This document shows, piece after piece, positions 41,833-43,751 of a stretch of 43,751 nt of DNA (position 1 is its first letter; each line of letters opens with the position of its first letter). Both the position numbers and the translations under genes were made by a program. Location of the stretch: NCBI GenBank assembly GCA_964398885.1, contig CAYNOU010000013.1, positions 1 through 43,751 of the forward strand, read 5' to 3'. Source of the DNA: JAGMCF01 sp964398885. GTDB taxonomy: Bacteria > Cloacimonadota > Cloacimonadia > JGIOTU-2. Under the pieces are notes generated by a model. The model ran no database searches and was not told the origin of the DNA. It saw only the letters and a list, made by a program, of their open reading frames with translations.

Positions 41833-42941
41833 AAGTTTTAGTCACAGGAGGGGCAGGTTTTATTGGTTCTCATACAGCAGACCGATTGCTAAAAATGGGT
41901 CATCAAGTCAAAATCGTTGACTGCTTAAAAAAACCCGTTCATTTAAAAGGATTTCCTGATTATCTTGATAAATCAAAAGTAGAATTTATCTATGGAGATG
42001 TACGAGATAAAGCTGTAATGACTTATGCTTTGAACGGTGTTGATATTGTATTTCATATTGCAGCATACCAGGATTATTTACCAGATTACTCAACATTCAG
42101 TCATGTTAATACCTATAGCACATCTCTGTTATATGAAATTATTGAAGAAAAAAAATTACCTATTCAAAAAGTTATTGTTGCATCTTCACAAGCAGTTATG
42201 GGAGAGGGTAAATATCATTGTGAAAAGCATGGATCTTTTTATCCAAACCTACGCTCTGAATCACAACTTAAAGAAGGATTATGGGATCATTATTGTCCAA
42301 TATGTAATAAAAAATTGGTCTATGACTTATCAGACGAAAATGTGGTTAATCCACAGAATCCCTATAGTATGTCAAAATATACTCAAGAAATGCTAGCTAT
42401 TAATTTAGGAAAGAGAATAGGAATTCCTTCTGTTGCTTTAAGATATTCTATTGTGCAAGGTTCTCGACAAAGTTTTTATAATGCATATTCAGGTGTTTGT
42501 AGAATATTTTCCTTAAGTATGTTTTTTAATAAACAACCTACAATTTATGAAGATGGTAATTCCATCAGGGATTATGTAAATATTCATGATGTTGTAGATG
42601 CTAACATTTTGGTTATGGAATCTGATAAGGCTAATTATGAAGTATTTAATGTAGGTGGCGGAAAGCCATATACGGTTCTTGAATTCTCAAAGATTGTTGC
42701 TAAAGTATTTGGTAAATCCATAACCGCAAAGATTCCTGGAGAATATCGTTTTGGTGATACAAGACATATTATTTCAGATATATCAAAATTAAAATCACTT
42801 GGTTGGGAACCAAAGAGAAGTATATATGATAGTGTTAGAGAATATAAAAAATATTTGGAACAACAAACAAATATAGATGATATTTTAGATTATGCAGAAA
42901 AACAAATGAAATCTTTAGGAGTAGTGAGGAGTGTTAAATGA
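41829..42941 (+). CDS. extended SDR epimerase/dehydratase with Cys/His insert
   Basis: A 370-residue SDR: NAD-binding VTGGAGFIGSHTADRL, active-site ASSQAVMG (118-125) and YSMSK (179-183). Between the catalytic Ser region and YxxxK there is an insertion with Cys131, His134, Cys156 and Cys159 (YHCEKHG, then HYCPICNKKL), most simply a zinc site. The usual Thr/Ser-Ser-Ser/Thr before the YG motif is altered to SSQAV. It starts inside the acetyltransferase stop and ends overlapping the GHMP kinase (ATGA), so it is coupled to a heptose-kinase-like gene. It may epimerise or dehydrate a heptose or hexose nucleotide; this is inferred. Confidence 0.83.
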   Translation: MKVLVTGGAGFIGSHTADRLLKMGHQVKIVDCLKKPVHLKGFPDYLDKSKVEFIYGDVRDKAVMTYALNGVDIVFHIAAYQDYLPDYSTFSHVNTYSTSLLYEIIEEKKLPIQKVIVASSQAVMGEGKYHCEKHGSFYPNLRSESQLKEGLWDHYCPICNKKLVYDLSDENVVNPQNPYSMSKYTQEMLAINLGKRIGIPSVALRYSIVQGSRQSFYNAYSGVCRIFSLSMFFNKQPTIYEDGNSIRDYVNIHDVVDANILVMESDKANYEVFNVGGGKPYTVLEFSKIVAKVFGKSITAKIPGEYRFGDTRHIISDISKLKSLGWEPKRSIYDSVREYKKYLEQQTNIDDILDYAEKQMKSLGVVRSVK

Positions 42942-43751
42942 TAATTACAAAAACACCTCTTCGTATTAGTTTTGTTGGTGGTGGTTCAGATTTAAAAGAT
43001 TTTTATCACCAAACTGATGGAAAAGTAATCTCTGCTACAATAGATAAATTTGTCTATGTTATTGTAAAAGAAAGATTTGATGATAAAATAATCATAGATT
43101 ATACTAAAAGAGAAGTTGTAGATTCTATTGATGAAATAAAACATGAACTTGTTAGAGAGGCTATGCGAAAAACAGGAGTTAAAAATGGGATTGAAATTAT
43201 TACACCAGCAGATATTCCCTCAGAAGGTTCAGGTTTGGGTTCATCAAGTACCGTTACAGTTGGGTTGTTACATGCCTTTTATACTTATAAAGGTAAGAGT
43301 GTAACCAAAGAACAACTTGCAAAAGAAGCATGTGAAATTGAAATTGATATTCTGAAAAAACCTATTGGTAAACAGGACCAATATGCTGCCTCTTATGGGG
43401 GTGTGAATAAGATTACATTTAAAAATAATGAATCTGTATTAGTTGAAAAGATAGAAGTAAATGATGATGAATATAGAAAATTTGGCTCCAATATACTTTT
43501 ATTTTATACTAATAAAACTAGGAGATCCTCAGAAATACTTTCTGAACAGAAGAAGAATACTCAAGAGAAGTTTGAAGTTCTAAAAAAAATGGTAGATTTA
43601 GTAGAACCATTTGAGAAGAATTTAATTAAAAAGAATTATGATGAGTTGGGCAAGCTTTTACATAAAAATTGGTTATATAAAAAAACTTTGGCTTCAAAAA
43701 TTACAAATGGCGACATAGATAATATGTACCAGACTGCACTAAATGCTGGTG
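42938..43751 (+). CDS. GHMP kinase, HddA-like heptose-7-phosphate kinase (partial)
   Basis: The first 271 codons of a sugar kinase that runs off the window. N-terminal ITKTPLRISFVGGGSDL (3-19) and the ATP-binding GSGLGSSSTVTVGL (97-110) define a GHMP kinase of the HddA type, which phosphorylates D-glycero-D-manno-heptose 7-phosphate at C1 on the GDP-heptose route. KKPIGKQDQYAASYGG is a further hallmark. ATG overlaps the upstream stop. The remaining GDP-heptose genes (gmhA, hddC, gmhB) would be expected just downstream. L-fucose kinase relatives share the fold but differ in the N-terminal motif. Confidence 0.85.
   Translation, partial: MIITKTPLRISFVGGGSDLKDFYHQTDGKVISATIDKFVYVIVKERFDDKIIIDYTKREVVDSIDEIKHELVREAMRKTGVKNGIEIITPADIPSEGSGLGSSSTVTVGLLHAFYTYKGKSVTKEQLAKEACEIEIDILKKPIGKQDQYAASYGGVNKITFKNNESVLVEKIEVNDDEYRKFGSNILLFYTNKTRRSSEILSEQKKNTQEKFEVLKKMVDLVEPFEKNLIKKNYDELGKLLHKNWLYKKTLASKITNGDIDNMYQTALNAG

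Overview
The window is an AT-rich bacterial locus, coded almost entirely on the plus strand, that builds and modifies a surface polysaccharide (O-antigen, capsule or exopolysaccharide type). It has a polyprenyl-phosphate sugar transferase, a Wzx-type flippase, a Wzy-like polymerase, about six glycosyltransferases and many nucleotide-sugar genes. GGAG-type ribosome sites, TTG/GTG starts and ATGA overlaps show a bacterium. The lipid-carrier enzymes and LPS-type sugars suggest a Gram-negative envelope. The lineage cannot be named; an uncultured, low-GC, non-proteobacterial group is a guess. No tRNA, rRNA, CRISPR array or transposase gene was seen.

Layout. (1) 58-2343: a NeuB-family synthase and a HAD protein, followed by decayed pieces of a nucleotidyltransferase and probably a NeuA, so this nonulosonate-like branch looks broken. 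(2) 2344-8989: flippase, then a five-gene sugar module: GDP-fucose-synthase-like protein lacking its catalytic Tyr, a thiamine-diphosphate E1 alpha/beta pair, an SDR epimerase/dehydratase, and a ColD-type His-for-Lys PLP 3-dehydratase. (3) 8992-15155: CgeB-like glycosyltransferase, nitroreductase, pyruvyl transferase, Wzy-like protein, GT2. (4) 15194-22382: an aminoethylphosphonate (AEP) module: AlkP-superfamily fusion protein, PEP mutase-nucleotidyltransferase fusion, methyltransferase, phosphonopyruvate decarboxylase, LicC-like cytidylyltransferase, AEP transaminase. Its right edge runs into the out-of-frame 3' tail of a lost GT2 gene. (5) 22474-34804: glycosyltransferases, gmd plus a perosamine-synthase-like aminotransferase, cupin, PIG-L deacetylase, WbqC, an alpha/alpha-barrel protein, an AlgD-like dehydrogenase, and a decayed bi-domain oxidoreductase. 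(6) 34829-39097: two copies of the initiating sugar transferase. The first is cut off before its catalytic domain, and between them lies an AlbA/Schlafen-type regulator bounded by palindromic and direct repeats. (7) 39121-43751: a WlbA/B/C-like set for 2,3-diamino-uronate sugars, then an epimerase and a heptose-kinase-like GHMP kinase running off the window.

How the genes fit together (inference). Gmd makes GDP-4-keto-6-deoxymannose, which could feed perosamine (aminotransferase at 25332), a 3,6-dideoxy sugar (ColD-like enzyme at 7829) and perhaps a two-carbon-branched sugar made by the E1 pair. The repeat unit would be started by the full-length sugar transferase, extended by the glycosyltransferases, flipped and polymerised, and decorated with pyruvate and phosphonate groups.

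The two most interesting systems are the phosphonate-decoration cassette with its recombination scar, and the E1 alpha/beta plus ColD module, which may make a branched deoxysugar. A recurring theme is module swapping: at least four gene fossils sit at module junctions.
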